Assembly: GCF_018139565.1 (NCBI RefSeq)
Contig: NZ_JAGSPK010000001.1
Span: 310,001-374,000 of the forward strand
Source of the DNA: Cognatundibacterium rivi
GTDB lineage: Bacteria > Pseudomonadota > Gammaproteobacteria > Burkholderiales > Burkholderiaceae_D
DNA: 64,000 bases
Direction of reading: 5' to 3'
In this document: positions 18,564 through 28,782 of the stretch, one piece after another
How the letters are laid out: each line of letters opens with the position of its first letter
Position numbering within the stretch: position 1 is the stretch's first letter
Position numbers and translations under genes: made by a program
The notes under the pieces: generated by a model
The model's input: only the letters and a program-made list of their open reading frames with translations
Told to the model about the DNA's origin: nothing
Database searches by the model: none

Positions 18564-19166
18564 TTAGCTGGCTTTGACGTTCAGCCGTATAGTCAGCGGT
18601 ACATTTTCTGCGCCGACCTGTAAAACTTGTTCTTTAATTTCTGCTCCAGGAGCCTGTAGATAATGCCAGACCTTCAGCGTGTATTTCCCCGTTGGAAGAT
18701 TGTTCAGTCTAGCCACACCTTTTACATCTGTTTTTGAAAAATACGGCGTGTTCACCACATGAATATAAGCCACCATCTGATCGTGAATATTGCAGCCGAC
18801 GACTACCGTGCCTGGCTTATCGAACAACACCGGCGCAGACGGTTTTCCCGAATATAGTTTTAATTCAAACTGCTTCGGTGCTGAGAATGAATAGGCGTGA
18901 TGTTTTACCTTGTCGTTGTTCGGAAATGCAACCGAAGTACCGGTTTGTATGACAGATACCAGTGGAATAAATTTTTTATCTTTTTGTTCAATTTCCGCGC
19001 TGCCGGGTTTGCTCGTGATGGCGAGGCCGGGCGCTTCTGCATACACGACGGCATTTTCCAGGGGATTACCGGCACTGTCGATAACATGAATGATGGTATC
19101 GTTCGCGCTCGCCTGAACGGCAAACAACATGCTGACAATAGCAAGAGGAAAAATGGATAAGCGCAT
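18564..19166 (-). CDS. Exported cupredoxin-like protein (methylamine utilization protein family)
   Basis: 200 residues. Signal peptide (MRLSIFPLAIVSMLFAVQASA) and a plastocyanin-type fold with likely type-1 copper ligands: His in VKHHAYSFS and Cys, His and Met in VVGCNIHDQMVAY. C-terminal Ig-like/carboxypeptidase-regulatory domain (GVARLNNLPTGKYTLKVWH). Annotated in many proteobacteria as methylamine utilization protein, but no mau genes are nearby. Lies 80 bp downstream of the GGDEF-EAL gene start region on the same strand, so it precedes that gene and could share its transcript. Copper binding is inferred. Confidence 0.8.
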   Translation of the reverse strand: MRLSIFPLAIVSMLFAVQASANDTIIHVIDSAGNPLENAVVYAEAPGLAITSKPGSAEIEQKDKKFIPLVSVIQTGTSVAFPNNDKVKHHAYSFSAPKQFELKLYSGKPSAPVLFDKPGTVVVGCNIHDQMVAYIHVVNTPYFSKTDVKGVARLNNLPTGKYTLKVWHYLQAPGAEIKEQVLQVGAENVPLTIRLNVKAS

Positions 19167-19333
19167 ACAGACTTTCTTGCACAGTTGGCGGCGATCTAAG
19201 TAAAGGATGCCGGGGAAACTTAGCTTACCATTTTTCGATTGGGAGTATGAAAATCAGCGCGGCAGGCGGTGTTCGTTGTCGTTTCATAACGATGCTTGAT
19301 CTGGATGCCGCGCAGTGCCAATAAACTGTTTTG

Positions 19334-20206
19334 TTATTTACTGGTCTGACGTGCCGTGGTCAGCAAAACCACGCTGCCAAGTATGACGGCCATGGCCAGC
19401 ATGGCTTTGAAGGACAAATGTTCACCGCCAAACAAAACACCAAGTGCAACAGCGATGACAGGATTCACATACGCGTAGCTGGCAGCGAGCCCGGTGGACA
19501 CTTTCGACAGTAAATACATATACGCAGTGAATGCCAGTAAAGAGCCTGCGACGACCAGATAGGCCCACGCCGTCAGCGCTTCAACAGTGACGGGCCCTGT
19601 CATGCTTTCGCCTTTCAACAGACTGACAATCACCAGAAACAAACCGCCGATCAGCATTTCACTTGCGAAGCCCATGCCGCCAGCCGCCATTTTGAGTTTT
19701 TTCTGCGACAGGATAGAGCCGACATCCCAGCACAAGATCGCACCGAGCAGAAACAAGACACCGATAGGTTTCGCGGCAAAATCACCATCAGACGCCAGCA
19801 ACATCGCACCAATGAAACCGGCGAATATTCCTATCCATTCGCGGCGTTTAGGCCAGTCGCCGAATAGTCCTGATAAGCCCGATAAAATCATCGGAGAGCA
19901 GGCGATAAATACGGCTGTCAGCCCCGAAGACACATATTGCTGCGCGCAGGCGGTCAGCCCTGTGCCGCCGCCCAGCATCAATATGCCGACAATGCCACCG
20001 TCCCGCCACTCGCTGAGTGTCGGGTTCGCTGCGCCACGCCATTTTTGCCAGGCAAATAAAATCGCGCCAGCGGCCAGAAAGCGCGTGCCTATCATCATGA
20101 AAGGTGGAAACGCTTGTAAGGCAACTTGGATGGCGAAATAGGTAGAGCCCCAGACAACATAAACGGTGAGCAGAGCAGTTAAAACGGAGCGGGGCAAGTG
20201 GCGCAT
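19334..20206 (-). CDS. EamA/DMT family exporter (YedA-like)
   Basis: 290 residues from the ATG at 20206; the frame is open upstream but MRHLPRSVLTALLTVYVVWG is the normal family start. Ten hydrophobic helices in two EamA repeats (VWGSTYFAIQVALQAFPPFM; VLFLLGAILCWDVGSILSQ). DMT exporters expel amino acids or small metabolites; substrate unknown. Divergent from an Lrp-type regulator, which makes amino-acid export a reasonable guess. No clear ribosome site is seen. Confidence 0.85.
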   Translation of the reverse strand: MRHLPRSVLTALLTVYVVWGSTYFAIQVALQAFPPFMMIGTRFLAAGAILFAWQKWRGAANPTLSEWRDGGIVGILMLGGGTGLTACAQQYVSSGLTAVFIACSPMILSGLSGLFGDWPKRREWIGIFAGFIGAMLLASDGDFAAKPIGVLFLLGAILCWDVGSILSQKKLKMAAGGMGFASEMLIGGLFLVIVSLLKGESMTGPVTVEALTAWAYLVVAGSLLAFTAYMYLLSKVSTGLAASYAYVNPVIAVALGVLFGGEHLSFKAMLAMAVILGSVVLLTTARQTSK

Positions 20207-20338
20207 GCAAATGGATGAGAATGAGGAAAATAGCTGAATGTGGAATAGTGTAAGGAACTCTGTCTTGTTTTTAAATGGATAGTTCAAGGTAAATCAGGTA
20301 CATTTCTTTTAAATTAATTGAAAAAAGACGATTTCACC

Positions 20339-20785
20339 ATGAAGATTGAATTGGACATGATGGACGCCAGAATTCTCGACATTCTGCAGGCAGATGCTCG
20401 GGTGACGTTGGCCGAAATTGGGCGACGCATCCATTTAAGCCAGCCAGCAGTAGCGGAGCGCATCAAGCGCATGGAAGTCGCAAAAGTCATTACGGGCTAC
20501 CACGCCCACGTCAATCCGGACGCCTTAGGTTATGGCATCACCGCCTTTGTGCGGATAGCAAGTCGTTCCAGTGATATGCCTGTCGTTAAAATTGCTGAGC
20601 AGGTGCCGGAAGTGGTCGAATGCCACGCGATTACCGGTGAAGATTGCGTGATCGTTAAAGTGGTCGCTTCATCTGTCCGCGAATTGGAACGGGTGATTGC
20701 CAGCCTGGCACGCTGTGGCGTGACATCGACTTCGTTGATTTTGTCTTCATCCATAGAGCGACGTGCTATCAAGCCGGTGGAGTAA
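20339..20785 (+). CDS. Lrp/AsnC family regulator
   Basis: 148 residues from the ATG at 20339. N-terminal winged HTH (LDILQADARVTLAEIGRRIHLSQPAVAERIKRM) and C-terminal RAM domain (VVECHAITGEDCVIVKVVAS) that binds amino acids. Divergent from the EamA exporter 132 bp away, the usual arrangement for an amino-acid-responsive activator of an exporter. The LysR gene starts 2 bp after its stop, so the two regulators are co-transcribed. Confidence 0.9.
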   Translation: MKIELDMMDARILDILQADARVTLAEIGRRIHLSQPAVAERIKRMEVAKVITGYHAHVNPDALGYGITAFVRIASRSSDMPVVKIAEQVPEVVECHAITGEDCVIVKVVASSVRELERVIASLARCGVTSTSLILSSSIERRAIKPVE

Positions 20786-20787
20786 GC

Positions 20788-21726
20788 ATGGAACTGCGTC
20801 AGTTACGTTATTTCATCGCGATTGTGGATCATGGTTCCTTGTCACGTGCAGCGAAAGTGCTGCACATCGTCCAGCCCGCATTGACGCAACAATTACAACA
20901 TCTCGAAGAAGAACTGGGCGCTACCTTGCTGCACCGGTCAGCGCAGGGTATGCAAGCGACTGATGCCGGTAAGCTGTTTTATGAACATGCGCAAGCCATA
21001 CTGAAACAGGTCAGCGATGCCAAATCAGCGGTGACACAATCAGCCGATAAGCCCAGCGGTACGGTCGCTTTGGGCATACCTCAAAGCGTTTCCGGTGCGC
21101 TTGCTTTCCCTTTGCTAACGGCGGTGCGTGCTGCATTTCCGGATATCGTTTTTCAACTCACAGAAGAGCTGACCGGCAATCTGACCGAGCAGTTGAAATC
21201 AGGTCGTCTGAATCTGGCGATTCTGTTCGATGATGGACAACTGCAAAATCATTTCGCATGCACACCGCTGGTTGAAGAAGAAATGATGTATATCACCCGC
21301 GCAGATTCGCAGTTTGCTTGTAAACGCAAAAGCATCAGTCTGAAAAAGGCGTTGCAGACGCCGTTGATCCTGCCGAGTATTCAGCATGGCGTGCGGCCCG
21401 GAATAGAAAAAGTGGCGCGTGAACACGGACTGGAAATCGAGCAAGTGATTGATATCACTTCAATTGCCATTCTGAAATCGGCATTGCTGGCGGATATGGG
21501 CGCGACTATTTTGCCGGCCGCGCCTATGCTGGCGGAAATCGAACGCGGAGAGTTGCTGGCGTGGCCTGTCAGCGATGTGAAGTTGTCGCGTACCGTGACG
21601 CTGTGTGCCTCCAAAAATATTCCGCTGACAAATGCGGCGATGGCAGTCGAAAAACGAGTGCTCGACGTCACCCGGCAACTTTGCCTGCAGCGGGTCTGGC
21701 CGCATACGCGTAATCTGATGTCGTAA
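20788..21726 (+). CDS. LysR family regulator
   Basis: 312 residues. N-terminal winged HTH (MELRQLRYFIAIVDHGSLSRAA...HIVQPALTQQLQHLEEELG) and a periplasmic-binding-like effector domain (about 90-295) with GIPQSVSGALAFPLLTAVRAAFP. The N-terminus and GIPQS motif resemble the Nac/CynR-like group acting in nitrogen metabolism, but the target is not evident. Converges on the transsulfuration genes, with 16 bp between stops. Confidence 0.9.
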   Translation: MELRQLRYFIAIVDHGSLSRAAKVLHIVQPALTQQLQHLEEELGATLLHRSAQGMQATDAGKLFYEHAQAILKQVSDAKSAVTQSADKPSGTVALGIPQSVSGALAFPLLTAVRAAFPDIVFQLTEELTGNLTEQLKSGRLNLAILFDDGQLQNHFACTPLVEEEMMYITRADSQFACKRKSISLKKALQTPLILPSIQHGVRPGIEKVAREHGLEIEQVIDITSIAILKSALLADMGATILPAAPMLAEIERGELLAWPVSDVKLSRTVTLCASKNIPLTNAAMAVEKRVLDVTRQLCLQRVWPHTRNLMS

Positions 21727-21742
21727 GCCCCGCCGTTGTTGT

Positions 21743-22891
21743 TCAGATCGCCGCTAAGGCTTGCGCCAGATCCGCTTGTAAATCATCCGGATGTTCAATA
21801 CCAACCGACAAGCGCAGTAAATTTTCACCTATTCCTCTTTGAATGCGCAATGCTTCTGGTATTGCTGCATGTGTCATCGACCATGGATGGTTAATCAGGC
21901 TTTCCACACCGCCAAGGCTTTCCGCCAGCGTGAATAATTTCAGTGCCGCAACGAAGCGTCGCAAGCCAGCGATATCGGTGTTGAGTCTGATGGAGATAAC
22001 GCCACTTTGTCCTTTCGGCAGCAGCCTTTGTGCAAGTGCATGTTGCGGATGCGAGGCGAGGCCGGGATAAATCACATCGCTGATTCCGCTTTGCTGTTGC
22101 AGCCATCTTGCCAGCGTCAACGCATTGCTGCTGTGTCTTTGCATACGCAAAGCCAATGTGCGTAAGCCGCGCAATGCGAGAAAGCTGTCGAACGGTGCCA
22201 ATACGGCACCAACCGCATTTTGCAACCAGCGCAATTTATCTGCCAGTGCCGGATCTTTAACGATGACAGCACCACCGATCACATCAGAATGACCGTTCAG
22301 ATATTTGGTGATGGAATGCAGCACGATATCGGCACCAAATTCCAGTGGTTTCAACAGGTAAGGGGTGACGAAGGTCGCATCAACAACGGTCAAAGCGCCA
22401 ACGCCGCGGGCGATTTCCGTGATGGCAGCGATATCCGGAAATTTCAGCAGTGGATTAGTCGGTACTTCCAGCCAGACTAGTTTAGTGGCGGGTGTGATTG
22501 CTGATCGCAAAGCGGTCAGATCGTCGGGCGCAACATAGCGTACTTTTAAACCAGTACTACGTGCTTTGACCTGTTCAAATAAGCGCCACGCACCGCCATA
22601 TAAATCGTCGACCGCAACGATTTCGCTACCGGCTTCCAGTAATTCCATTACGGTAGTCATGGCACCCAGACCGGAAGCGAAGGCGAAACCGGCAGTGCCG
22701 CCCTCTAATTCTGCCAGCGCCTGCTCGAAAGCCTGACGGCTGGGATTGCCGCTGCGCCCATATTCAAAGCCACTGTGCTCACCCGGTGCGCGTTGTGCGT
22801 AGGTGGAGCTCAGATAAATCGGCGGCATGACCGCGCCAGTGCTATCTGGCTGGTAACCGGCATGTACGCTCAGGGTATCGGGATGAGACAT
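21743..22891 (-). CDS. Cystathionine gamma-lyase/synthase family PLP enzyme
   Basis: 382 residues, Cys/Met metabolism PLP family. PLP lysine in the motif LHSITKYLNGHSDVIGG; substrate residues in FEYGRSGNPSRQAFEQ. Downstream partner of the cystathionine beta-synthase-like gene (58 bp gap), so the likely job is gamma-lyase in reverse transsulfuration (cystathionine to cysteine, 2-oxobutyrate and ammonia); gamma-synthase cannot be excluded from sequence alone. Complete and undamaged. Confidence 0.88.
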   Translation of the reverse strand: MSHPDTLSVHAGYQPDSTGAVMPPIYLSSTYAQRAPGEHSGFEYGRSGNPSRQAFEQALAELEGGTAGFAFASGLGAMTTVMELLEAGSEIVAVDDLYGGAWRLFEQVKARSTGLKVRYVAPDDLTALRSAITPATKLVWLEVPTNPLLKFPDIAAITEIARGVGALTVVDATFVTPYLLKPLEFGADIVLHSITKYLNGHSDVIGGAVIVKDPALADKLRWLQNAVGAVLAPFDSFLALRGLRTLALRMQRHSSNALTLARWLQQQSGISDVIYPGLASHPQHALAQRLLPKGQSGVISIRLNTDIAGLRRFVAALKLFTLAESLGGVESLINHPWSMTHAAIPEALRIQRGIGENLLRLSVGIEHPDDLQADLAQALAAI

Positions 22892-22949
22892 ATTTATTTC
22901 CTAAAAATGAATGAAGACTGTGGCACTGCGATGCATCGCGGTGGCCGGA

Positions 22950-24311
22950 TTAATGGCGTTGCCAGTAATTGATCACGTCGGTTTGCGTAATCAGGCCGAG
23001 GAAATTGCCGTCATCGATAACGGGTGCGACCTTGTTTTCGCGGAAGATAGCGAGCAGGTTTTCCAGCGGGTCGTGTGGATGCAGTGTCAGCAGATCCTTA
23101 CTCATCACCTGGCGCACTGGTTGCGTAAAGTTGGCTTTATCGGCGCGCAGCGCCTGCAAAATATCCCACTCGTCAATAATGCCGACCAGCTGTGCATCGC
23201 CTGCGATGACTGGCATTTGCGAAATATCATGACGGCGCATTTTCTGATACGCGTCTGCCAGTGTGTCTTCCTGCCGTGCAAAGACAGTGGCACCACGCTG
23301 ATGAGGTCGCGTAATCAGATCCGTCAGATTGTCGTGTTGCTGCTGTAACAGCAAACCTTGATCAACCAGCCAGTTATCGTTGAATTGTTTGGAAAGATAT
23401 TTGTTGCCGCTGTCGCAGATGAAAGTCAGTACACGTTTAGGTTCTGTCTGCGCACGGCAGTAGCGCAGCGCGGCGGCAACCAGCGTGCCGCTCGAAGAGC
23501 CCGCCAGCAAGCCCTCTTTTTCTAACAGGGCGCGGGCGGTGAACAGACTTTCTTCATCGCTGATCCGATATGCAGTTTTCACCATGGAAAAATCTGCCAG
23601 TGGCGGGATGAAGTCTTCACCTATGCCTTCCACGCGCCAGCTGCCTGCGTTGCCGTAGCTGCCGGTTTCAACGTAATCAGCGAGTATCGAACCTTGCGGG
23701 TCAGCGAGCACGAATTCCAGTGCTGGCGCGACGCCTGAAAAATACGCGCTGAGTCCAGACAAGGTGCCGCTGGAGCCGACACCGACGGCGATGGCGTCAA
23801 GCTGGTGTTCCATCTGTTGCCAGATTTCTGGCCCGGTACCGGTTTGATGCGCGAGTGGGTTCGCAGGATTATTGAACTGGTCGATGTAGAACGAACCCGG
23901 CGTTTCATCAGCGATGCGGCGGGCATAATCCTGATAGTAAAGAGGATGGCCTTTGCTGACATCTGAACGTGTCAGCAATACTTCCACACCCATTGCTTTG
24001 AGTTGCTGGATTTTTTCTGTACTCATTTTATCCGGCACCACCAGCTTGATTTTGTAACCTTTGCGGATTGCCACCAACGCCAGCCCTAATCCGGTATTAC
24101 CCGCTGTGGCTTCAATGATCGTTCCGCCGGGTTGCAGTTCACCACTGCGCTCGGCCGCTTCTATCATGGAAAGGGCGATTCTGTCTTTAATAGAACCGCC
24201 GGGATTCTGGTTTTCCAGTTTGACATACAGTTCGCACAGACCGGTATCCAATGACTGGATGCGGACAACTGGCGTATTACCTATGAGTGTGAGTACGGGA
24301 TCGAAAGACAT
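22950..24311 (-). CDS. Cystathionine beta-synthase (PLP domain plus two CBS motifs)
   Basis: 453 residues. N-terminal fold-type II PLP domain: IGNTPVVRIQSL, PLP lysine in NPGGSIKDRIALSM, phosphate-binding TAGNTGLGLA and GSSSGTL. C-terminal Bateman module with two CBS motifs (about 335-450; GIIDEWDILQALRA and LGLITQTDVINYW). The CBS module separates it from plain cysteine synthase, and pairing with the gamma-lyase-type gene supports homocysteine plus serine to cystathionine. First gene of the operon. Confidence 0.9.
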   Translation of the reverse strand: MSFDPVLTLIGNTPVVRIQSLDTGLCELYVKLENQNPGGSIKDRIALSMIEAAERSGELQPGGTIIEATAGNTGLGLALVAIRKGYKIKLVVPDKMSTEKIQQLKAMGVEVLLTRSDVSKGHPLYYQDYARRIADETPGSFYIDQFNNPANPLAHQTGTGPEIWQQMEHQLDAIAVGVGSSGTLSGLSAYFSGVAPALEFVLADPQGSILADYVETGSYGNAGSWRVEGIGEDFIPPLADFSMVKTAYRISDEESLFTARALLEKEGLLAGSSSGTLVAAALRYCRAQTEPKRVLTFICDSGNKYLSKQFNDNWLVDQGLLLQQQHDNLTDLITRPHQRGATVFARQEDTLADAYQKMRRHDISQMPVIAGDAQLVGIIDEWDILQALRADKANFTQPVRQVMSKDLLTLHPHDPLENLLAIFRENKVAPVIDDGNFLGLITQTDVINYWQRH

Positions 24312-24886
24312 ATTTTTGGGGTGTTCAATAGGGTAGAAGATTGCAATTTGGCAATCTGAGGCGTGGAATCTTAGCAGTGCAGCCGGAGTTCAAAGAAAGA
24401 ATGAATTCGTACTAACAAATGCAAAAAATGCATACCGTCAGAAGTGGCACGCTTATTTTTGGAATTAATAGCAGGGGAGAAATTCGGCTATCAATTTTTG
24501 TGATACCCGTATTTGAATTCAGTATTTTCTATAATCCATCTGGCGCTCTACACTGTGAACACAGCAGATTTCAAAGGAAGTCGGGAAAGCGCTGCAGCGA
24601 TAATTTCGAAAGCTTTCTTTGAACTCTTTCCGAATCTGGACAAAAGACGGTACTGCAAATAACTGCGTCATCAATCGTGTTTCCGGTGGCGACGTATATA
24701 GCATTGCCGTGGTGATAGCTGCTCTGGCTATCGAGTTTTGTCCCGGATTCGCATAAAATGGCTGCTATCTCAGCCAACGCAATTAACCTGTACCCGATAC
24801 CTCGCTACAGGTGACGAACAAATTTGTGTCTTACCGGACGCTTTGCATGTTCTTTGCGATCAAAAATCACAAATTTTGGAGCCACT
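24312..24886. other. 575-bp divergent intergenic region, no gene
   Basis: Lies between the cystathionine beta-synthase gene (minus) and the oxidoreductase gene (plus). I see only short frames with no protein-like composition and no strong palindrome; presumably promoters for both. Confidence 0.5.
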
Positions 24887-27800
24887 ATGTCAACCGACAC
24901 CACGATGGGGTCTGCTGGACTTTCGTCCGCCTCAGGCGCAAGCCCGTCCACCACAGCAGCATCTGCCCAGTCCGCACCTTCAGTTAATCCTGCCGCCACA
25001 CCGATTTTGCACGATGTGAAGCTCGACGATAAATACACGTCCAACAGCGGAACGATTTTCCTCTCAGGCATACAGGCCTTAGTCCGTCTGCCGATGATAC
25101 AACGCCAGCGCGATTTGGCCACAGGGCTGAATACGGCCGGTTTTATTTCCGGTTATCGCGGTTCGCCGCTCGGTGGTCTCGATGAGACTTTGTGGAAAAC
25201 CAAAAAATTACTAGAACAAAATCACGTCCGGTTTGTTCCCGGTGTGAATGAAGATCTGGCCGCAACTGCGGTCTGGGGCACCCAGACCGTCGATCTGATT
25301 GGCCCGGCTAAATACGATGGCGTGTTTTCTATGTGGTATGGCAAAGGCCCGGGCGTGGACCGCTGCGGCGATGTGTTCAAACACATGAACCATGCCGGTA
25401 CCGCCAAACATGGCGGCGTCTTGCTGGTGGCCGGTGATGACCATGGCGCCTATTCGTCAACCTTGCCGCATCAGTCCGACCATATTTTTTCTGCCTGCAT
25501 GATTCCTATGCTGTATCCCTGCAATGTGCAGGAATACCTGGATCTGGGCTTGCATGCGTGGGCGATGTCGCGGTTTTCCGGTTGTGCCGTCGGCTTCAAG
25601 GCGCTTGCAGACACGGTGGAATCCACCGCTTCGGTTGATGCTGACCCGTTCCGTTTGCAGATACAACTACCGCAAGATTTCGTGATGCCCGAAGGTGGCC
25701 TCAATACCCGCTTGTCGCTGGACACGCTGGGCATACAGGCGCGTAAGCAGGAAGCGCTGATGCAGGATTACAAAATCTATGCAGCGCTGGCGTATGCGCG
25801 TGTCAACAAACTCAATCACGTAACGATAGACAGCCCGCATGCCAGACTGGGTATTGTCGCGTCGGGCAAATCTTATCTGGATGTGCTGGAAGCACTGGAA
25901 GAACTGGGCATCGATGAACAATTCGCCGCCGAGATCGGTATTCGCCTGTATAAAGTGGCGATGCCGTGGCCGCTGGAACCGGATGGCATACGCGAATTTG
26001 CACAAGGGCTGGATGAGATTCTGGTCGTCGAAGAAAAACGCCAGATGGCTGAATACCAGCTCAAAGAACAGTTGTATAACTGGCGCGACGATGTGCGTCC
26101 GCGCGTGATCGGTAAGTTCGACGAAAAAGGCGAATGGGTACATCCGCGTGGCGAATGGCTGCTGACGTCCAAGGCAGATTTTTCTGTGGCGCAGATTGCA
26201 CGTGTGATTTCTTCACGGATTGCGCGCTTCCACACCAGTGATCTGATCAAGGCACGTCTGGCTTTTCTGGAAGCGAAAGATGTGGTGCTGACCAAGCAGG
26301 TGAATACCCCGGCGCGTCCGGCGTACTATTGCTCAGGCTGCCCGCATAACACTTCGACCAAAGTACCGGAAGGCAGTCTGGCGCTGGCCGGTATCGGTTG
26401 CCACGTGATGGCGACCGCGATTTATCCTGAACACAACAAGCTCACGACCCACATGGGTGGCGAGGGCGCACCGTGGATAGGTCAGGCGGCGTTTTCCACA
26501 TTACCACATGTGTTTCAGAATCTCGGCGACGGCACGTATTTCCATTCCGGTTATCTGGCGATACGCGCGGCGGTGGCCGCCAAAGTGAATATCACCTACA
26601 AAATTTTGTATAACGATGCAGTCGCGATGACTGGTGGCCAGCCGGTTGATGGCACCATTACCGTGCCTATGATGGCGCAACAAATGGCAGCCGAAGGCGT
26701 GCAACGTATCGCGCTGGTGACGGAAGATTTGTCGCGTTACAGCGATCGCTCGCAATTACCTGCCATGGTTACGCTGCACGATCGTAAAGATATGGATGCG
26801 GTACAGCGCGAATTGCGTGAAATCGCTGGCTGCAGCGTGCTGATTTACGATCAGACCTGCGCCGCTGAAAAACGTCGTCGCCGCAAAAAAGGTGAATTCC
26901 CTGACCCTAATCAGCGTCTGTTTATCAACGATGCCGTATGTGAAGGCTGTGGTGATTGCGGCGCGCAATCTAACTGTACCTCGCTGATGCCACTGGAGAC
27001 AGAATTTGGTCGCAAACGCGTGATCGATCAGTCTTCCTGCAATAAAGATTATTCTTGCGTCAAAGGCTTTTGCCCCAGCTTTGTCACGGTAGAAGGCGGC
27101 AAGCTGCGCAAATCAAAAACCGGCACCGCAAAGAATGATGATTTTGGTGCTTTGCCCGAGCCACAACTGCCAGCTTGCAGCAGTGCATACAACATCCTGC
27201 TCAATGGTATCGGCGGTACCGGTGTGATTACCGTTGGTGCCTTGCTCGGCATGGCGGCGCATCTGGAAGGCAAGGGCGCATCGGTGCTGGATATGACCGG
27301 TATGTCGCAGAAAAACGGCTCGGTGACTTCGCATATCCGCATCATCGAACAGGCTGGCAAACTGCGTGCGCAACGCATCGCCACCGGTGAAGCGGATCTG
27401 ATCCTTGGGTGCGACATCCTGACCGCTGGTGCGCATGATGCGATTTCCAAAATGCGGGCCGGCCGTACCCGTGCCGTGGTGAATACCCATGAACAGCCGA
27501 CTGGTGCGTTCGCCAAAAATGCAGACTGGCAGTTCCCGCTGGAGTCAGTTGAACATCTGATCAGCGAATCAGTTGATGGCAAGGTCGATTTTATCAATGC
27601 CACCCGTCTGGCCACCGCGCTGATGGGTGACTCAATTGCGACCAATCTGTTCATGCTGGGTTTCGCTTATCAGAAAGGCGCGATCCCGGTATCGGAAGCC
27701 GCGCTGATGCGGGCGATTGAACTCAATGGCGTGGCGGTTGAAGCGAATAAAAAGGCTTTCCTGTGGGGCCGTCGCTCAGCGGTCGATCTGGCGAAAGTCG

Positions 27801-28501
27801 AAAAAATTGCGATTCCGGCGCAGAACATCGTTGTCAGCCTGCCGCCAAGTCTGGATAAGCTGATCCAGCGTCGCGTTGATTATCTGACGGCATATCAGAA
27901 TGCTGCCTATGCCGCCCAATACAGCGATCTGGTCAGCCGGGTCCGCAGCGCGGAGAGCGCAATGGGCCAGGGGAACCGTCTGAGTACCGCGGTGGCAAAA
28001 TATTATTTCAAACTGATGGCGTACAAAGATGAATACGAAGTTGCGCGGTTGTACACCAATGGTGAATTTACCGACAAACTTAAACAACAGTTTGAAGGCG
28101 ATTTCAGTCTGAAATTCAATCTGGCGCCACCTATTTTTTCGAAGACGGATGGACAAGGACATCTGGTCAAAGCGCAATACGGCTCATGGGTCTGGCAGGC
28201 ATTCAAACTGCTGGCGAAATGCAAAGGTGTACGCGGCACTGTGCTGGATATCTTTGGTCATACCGCAGAACGTCGCTCTGAGCGAGCCCTGATTACCGAC
28301 TACCGCGATCTGATCCTGATGCTGATTTCAGGTCTGAATCAGGACAATCTGGAACAGGCGGTGGCGCTGGCAAGCTTGCCTGAGCATATCCGCGGTTTCG
28401 GTCACGTCAAGGAAAAATCGGTACAGGCCTACTATGCTGAAAAAGCTGCATTGCTCGATCCGCAAAAAGCGACGGTAACTGAACTTTCCCGCGTCGCCTG
28501 A
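24887..28501 (+). CDS. Fused indolepyruvate/2-oxoacid:ferredoxin oxidoreductase family protein
   Basis: 1204 residues from the ATG at 24887 with TGGAG upstream. Alpha-type half: TPP/pyrimidine-binding region (GYRGSPLGGLDETLW) and the ThDP-binding GIGCHVMATAIYPEHN. A cysteine-rich stretch (CEGCGDCGAQSNC, then SSCNKDYSCVKGFCPSF) should hold Fe-S clusters. The C-terminal half is the gamma-type catalytic domain (GIGGTGVITVGALLGMAAH). The family decarboxylates aryl or branched 2-oxoacids to acyl-CoA, passing electrons to an acceptor. The icmF gene next door suggests branched-chain 2-oxoacids as substrates (inference). Confidence 0.9.
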   Translation: MSTDTTMGSAGLSSASGASPSTTAASAQSAPSVNPAATPILHDVKLDDKYTSNSGTIFLSGIQALVRLPMIQRQRDLATGLNTAGFISGYRGSPLGGLDETLWKTKKLLEQNHVRFVPGVNEDLAATAVWGTQTVDLIGPAKYDGVFSMWYGKGPGVDRCGDVFKHMNHAGTAKHGGVLLVAGDDHGAYSSTLPHQSDHIFSACMIPMLYPCNVQEYLDLGLHAWAMSRFSGCAVGFKALADTVESTASVDADPFRLQIQLPQDFVMPEGGLNTRLSLDTLGIQARKQEALMQDYKIYAALAYARVNKLNHVTIDSPHARLGIVASGKSYLDVLEALEELGIDEQFAAEIGIRLYKVAMPWPLEPDGIREFAQGLDEILVVEEKRQMAEYQLKEQLYNWRDDVRPRVIGKFDEKGEWVHPRGEWLLTSKADFSVAQIARVISSRIARFHTSDLIKARLAFLEAKDVVLTKQVNTPARPAYYCSGCPHNTSTKVPEGSLALAGIGCHVMATAIYPEHNKLTTHMGGEGAPWIGQAAFSTLPHVFQNLGDGTYFHSGYLAIRAAVAAKVNITYKILYNDAVAMTGGQPVDGTITVPMMAQQMAAEGVQRIALVTEDLSRYSDRSQLPAMVTLHDRKDMDAVQRELREIAGCSVLIYDQTCAAEKRRRRKKGEFPDPNQRLFINDAVCEGCGDCGAQSNCTSLMPLETEFGRKRVIDQSSCNKDYSCVKGFCPSFVTVEGGKLRKSKTGTAKNDDFGALPEPQLPACSSAYNILLNGIGGTGVITVGALLGMAAHLEGKGASVLDMTGMSQKNGSVTSHIRIIEQAGKLRAQRIATGEADLILGCDILTAGAHDAISKMRAGRTRAVVNTHEQPTGAFAKNADWQFPLESVEHLISESVDGKVDFINATRLATALMGDSIATNLFMLGFAYQKGAIPVSEAALMRAIELNGVAVEANKKAFLWGRRSAVDLAKVEKIAIPAQNIVVSLPPSLDKLIQRRVDYLTAYQNAAYAAQYSDLVSRVRSAESAMGQGNRLSTAVAKYYFKLMAYKDEYEVARLYTNGEFTDKLKQQFEGDFSLKFNLAPPIFSKTDGQGHLVKAQYGSWVWQAFKLLAKCKGVRGTVLDIFGHTAERRSERALITDYRDLILMLISGLNQDNLEQAVALASLPEHIRGFGHVKEKSVQAYYAEKAALLDPQKATVTELSRVA

Positions 28502-28680
28502 TGCTGACAAGCGTGCCTCTGCCGTTGTTGGCAGTGGGCGCGCTTGTGATCGATAAATAATGAGCCGAGAAGCGAATATTTTTCAGACACCTAATCTGCA
28601 TCGGTATGCTGAGCCATTTTTGCTCTGCAAGCCGCGCCAGTATTGAGTGTCGCGTTTTTTACCTGCTTACATATACTCAT

Positions 28681-28700
28681 TGACGTTTACGTTAACGTCA
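28681..28700. promoter_or_regulatory. 20-bp palindromic operator upstream of icmF
   Basis: TGACGTT (28681-28687) and AACGTCA (28694-28700) form a perfect inverted repeat with a 6-base spacer, preceded by T to give a -35-like TTGACG and followed by TATAAC. It resembles operators I associate with MerR-family LiuR-type regulators of branched-chain amino acid breakdown. Regulator identity is inference. Confidence 0.6.
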
Positions 28701-28782
28701 TATAACTTAGCTGCATAATTCATTAGCAAAGGAAATCCGCCGTTCAGAGCGAAAACCTTTGCCATACCTTGTTGAGGAAGAC

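Noticed and set aside
27049..27654. 201-codon minus-strand frame inside the oxidoreductase gene
   Set aside because: Shadow of a strongly supported protein on the other strand.
28502..28782. Cobalamin riboswitch upstream of icmF
   Set aside because: No B12-box-like sequence; IcmF uses B12 but the visible control signal is a protein-type palindrome.
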